DNA of 6,777 bases from Dehalococcoidia bacterium (lineage in GTDB: Bacteria; Chloroflexota; Dehalococcoidia; Dehalococcoidales; BS750m-G39): assembly GCA_030640325.1 (NCBI GenBank), contig DAOWJM010000049.1:1-6777 (forward strand). Reading direction: 5' to 3'. The translations under genes were made by a program, and so were the position numbers. The notes below the pieces were generated by a model, which made no database searches, had not been told where the DNA came from, and saw only the letters and a program-made list of their open reading frames with translations. Shown piece by piece: positions 5,450 through 6,777 of the stretch (position 1 is its first letter; each line of letters begins with the position of its first letter).

Positions 5450-5983
5450 ATGAAGCAAGTCTATCTGCTCACCGGGCAGCCGGGAACAGGGAAAACCAGC
5501 CTTATAAAACAAGCCATAGCCGAGCTCAAAGGCAAAGCTGGCGGGTTTTACACCGAGGAAATACGAAGCCAGGGGGTAAGACAGGGCTTCAGGCTGGTTA
5601 CCCTGGACGGACAAACTGCTGTAATGGCTCACCTCTATTTCCACAGCCCACATCGGGTAAGCAAGTATGGTGTTGATATTGATAGCCTGGATAAGGTGGG
5701 TGTTTCTGCCATTAACCAGGCAATCCAGGAGTGCGATTTAGTGGTCATTGACGAAATTGGGAAGATGGAGCTATTCTCGGCTAAATTCAGGGAAGCCGTT
5801 TTACACATACTTAAGAGCGGGAAGAGGCTCCTGGCAACTATTATGCTCAGCCCCCACCCATGTGCCGATGCTATCAAGCGCCAGCCTCAAGTAAATCTGG
5901 TAACCGTAACCAGAACCAACCACCAGCAGGTGCTGGAGGAGCTGCAAGACTGGCTAAATGCCACAGAATCCACCAAATTATAG
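5450..5983 (+). CDS. THEP1-type nucleoside-triphosphatase (NTPase_1 family)
   Basis: At 177 residues this is a single P-loop domain of the usual THEP1 size. Walker A is GQPGTGKTS (9-17); the family-specific GFYTEEIR follows (32-39), then GFRLVTLDG (46-54), VSKYGVDID (70-78), Walker B LVVIDEIGKMEL (97-108) and the end motif VTVTRTNHQ (151-159). Members such as Aquifex THEP1 hydrolyse ATP, GTP and other nucleoside triphosphates slowly; the biological role is unknown and an RNA or nucleotide kinase-like job has been suggested. It is cytosolic. The ATG at 5450 has a partial Shine-Dalgarno (AAGGCGG about 10 nt upstream). The stop codon TAG abuts a TATAAT, and the GH38 gene starts 26 nt later. Confidence 0.92.
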   Translation: MKQVYLLTGQPGTGKTSLIKQAIAELKGKAGGFYTEEIRSQGVRQGFRLVTLDGQTAVMAHLYFHSPHRVSKYGVDIDSLDKVGVSAINQAIQECDLVVIDEIGKMELFSAKFREAVLHILKSGKRLLATIMLSPHPCADAIKRQPQVNLVTVTRTNHQQVLEELQDWLNATESTKL

Positions 5984-5989
5984 TATAAT
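5984..5989 (+). promoter_or_regulatory. Candidate -10 box for the GH38 gene
   Basis: A perfect TATAAT follows directly after the NTPase stop codon, 20 nt before the GH38 start codon. The best -35 is only a half match (GCCACA, 5960-5965, 18-nt spacer). It would place the transcript start near 5996 with a short leader that still holds the Shine-Dalgarno. Co-transcription with the NTPase gene is equally possible. Confidence 0.35.
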
Positions 5990-5999
5990 TTCCTTAAAC

Positions 6000-6004
6000 G
6001 GAGG
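6000..6004 (+). promoter_or_regulatory. Shine-Dalgarno for the GH38 gene
   Basis: GGAGG lies 5 nt before the ATG at 6010. It supports that start, which also opens directly into the first conserved strand and HTHYD motif of the family. Confidence 0.7.
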
Positions 6005-6009
6005 TTAAG

Positions 6010-6777
6010 ATGCCGACGATTTATCTTGTTCCACATACCCACTATGATGTGGCTTGGGCTTTCTCTAAGGAGGAGTATCTCAAGATAAATGAAGCAATTC
6101 TTGAGGAAGCTTTAAGACTGATGGAGAGCCCGGAATTTAAGTTCTGCATAGAGCAAACCTTCTTGCTGAAAGAGATAGAGAAGAGGAATCCCACTCTCTC
6201 CAAACGCATCGAGAAAATGGTAAAGGCGGGCAAACTTGAGATAATCGATGGGCAATACCTTATGCCCGATGCCATGCTTCCCACCGGTGAGGTGCTGGTA
6301 AGGGATATCCTTGTTGGCAAAAGATACTGTGAGCAGAAATTTGGCATTGAGGTTCCCGTGGCATGGGCAGCCGATAGCTTTGGCATGAACGCTCAGCTTC
6401 CTCAAATTTATAAGAAAGCGGGATACAAATGGCTCGCTTTTAGAAGGGGGGCCCGGGCAGACATTAAAGAGAGCGAATTCCTGTGGAAGGGGTTGGATGG
6501 AACCACCATCCTGGCTCACTGGTTCCCCCTCGGTTACCGGGCGGGGCTGGATATCGACCAATGGGAGCAATCATTTGTTGAGCTTAATAAATTTGCCTCT
6601 ACCTCTTATATCTTAATGCCCTGCGGCAGCGGCTCTATGCCCCCACAGCCTGAAATCATCCAAGCAGTAAAGAATTGGAACCAAACTCAACCCAGCATTG
6701 AAATGAAGATAGCTGCTCCAAAGGAATTCTTCCAAGCACTGGAGAGCTCCAGAAAGAGGTTTGAAGTAATAGAAGGC
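6010..6777 (+). CDS. Glycoside hydrolase family 38 (alpha-mannosidase-like), N-terminal 256 residues
   Basis: The frame is open to the window end, so only the catalytic N-terminal domain is visible; full GH38 proteins are several times longer. HTHYDVAW (9-16) supplies His9, His11 and Asp13, the metal-binding H-x-H-x-D signature. WAADSFGMNAQLPQ (119-132) carries Asp122 as the expected nucleophile and zinc ligand. WKGLDGTTILAHWFPLGY (159-176) is the usual substrate-domain segment. Such retaining enzymes cleave alpha-mannosides, using a zinc ion. The region MPCGSGSMPPQPE (203-215) aligns with the family G-x-D-H-x-P-P or GDDF segment, but the Asp and His are replaced by Gly208 and Ser209, so activity is doubtful or altered. 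There is no signal peptide, so the protein is predicted cytosolic. Family firm; active enzyme uncertain. Confidence 0.88.
   Translation, partial: MPTIYLVPHTHYDVAWAFSKEEYLKINEAILEEALRLMESPEFKFCIEQTFLLKEIEKRNPTLSKRIEKMVKAGKLEIIDGQYLMPDAMLPTGEVLVRDILVGKRYCEQKFGIEVPVAWAADSFGMNAQLPQIYKKAGYKWLAFRRGARADIKESEFLWKGLDGTTILAHWFPLGYRAGLDIDQWEQSFVELNKFASTSYILMPCGSGSMPPQPEIIQAVKNWNQTQPSIEMKIAAPKEFFQALESSRKRFEVIEG

Overview
This window reads as chromosomal DNA from an anaerobic bacterium of about 50% GC, most likely a Chloroflexota of the Dehalococcoidia type. The clues are a short MetE-like methionine synthase without the folate-binding half, a small cysteine-rich DUF6485-type protein, a paired MaoC-like dehydratase and an MtnA/MTA phosphorylase couple. 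No marker gene is present, so this placement is an inference.

Layout. On the minus strand at the left are two consecutive hotdog-fold (MaoC-type) genes. The first is complete (640 to 182). The second runs off the window edge (180 to 1) and carries the hydratase Asp/His pair that the first lacks. A gene-free stretch of about 500 bases (641-1144) separates them from a plus-strand series. It holds a divergent promoter at each edge and a set of G/C-rich palindromes in the middle that look like a dispersed repeat. Both promoters lie so close to their start codons that the mRNAs should have almost no leader.

The plus strand continues with mtnA (1145-2176), a TIR-domain gene (2186-3091), mtnP-type MTA phosphorylase (3148-4023), the short methionine synthase (4031-5053), a 66-residue Cys-rich protein (5141-5341), a THEP1-type NTPase (5450-5983) and the first 256 residues of a glycoside hydrolase family 38 protein (6010 to the window end). 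Spacings from 7 nt upward and a uniform direction suggest one or a few operons.

How they work together. The MTA phosphorylase splits methylthioadenosine (or 5'-deoxyadenosine), MtnA isomerises the sugar phosphate, and the methionine synthase makes methionine. Together they form a methionine/SAM by-product recycling group without the later mtnB/C/D enzymes in view. The AT-rich TIR gene sits between mtnA and mtnP and looks like an acquired insertion, possibly a defence effector with an unfamiliar C-terminal domain. The GH38 fragment appears to lack the usual aspartate of the G-x-D-H/F motif.

The most interesting points are the TIR gene inside the salvage operon, the two near-leaderless promoters, the compound palindrome and the altered GH38 motif. 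Nothing amounts to a demonstrated new system.
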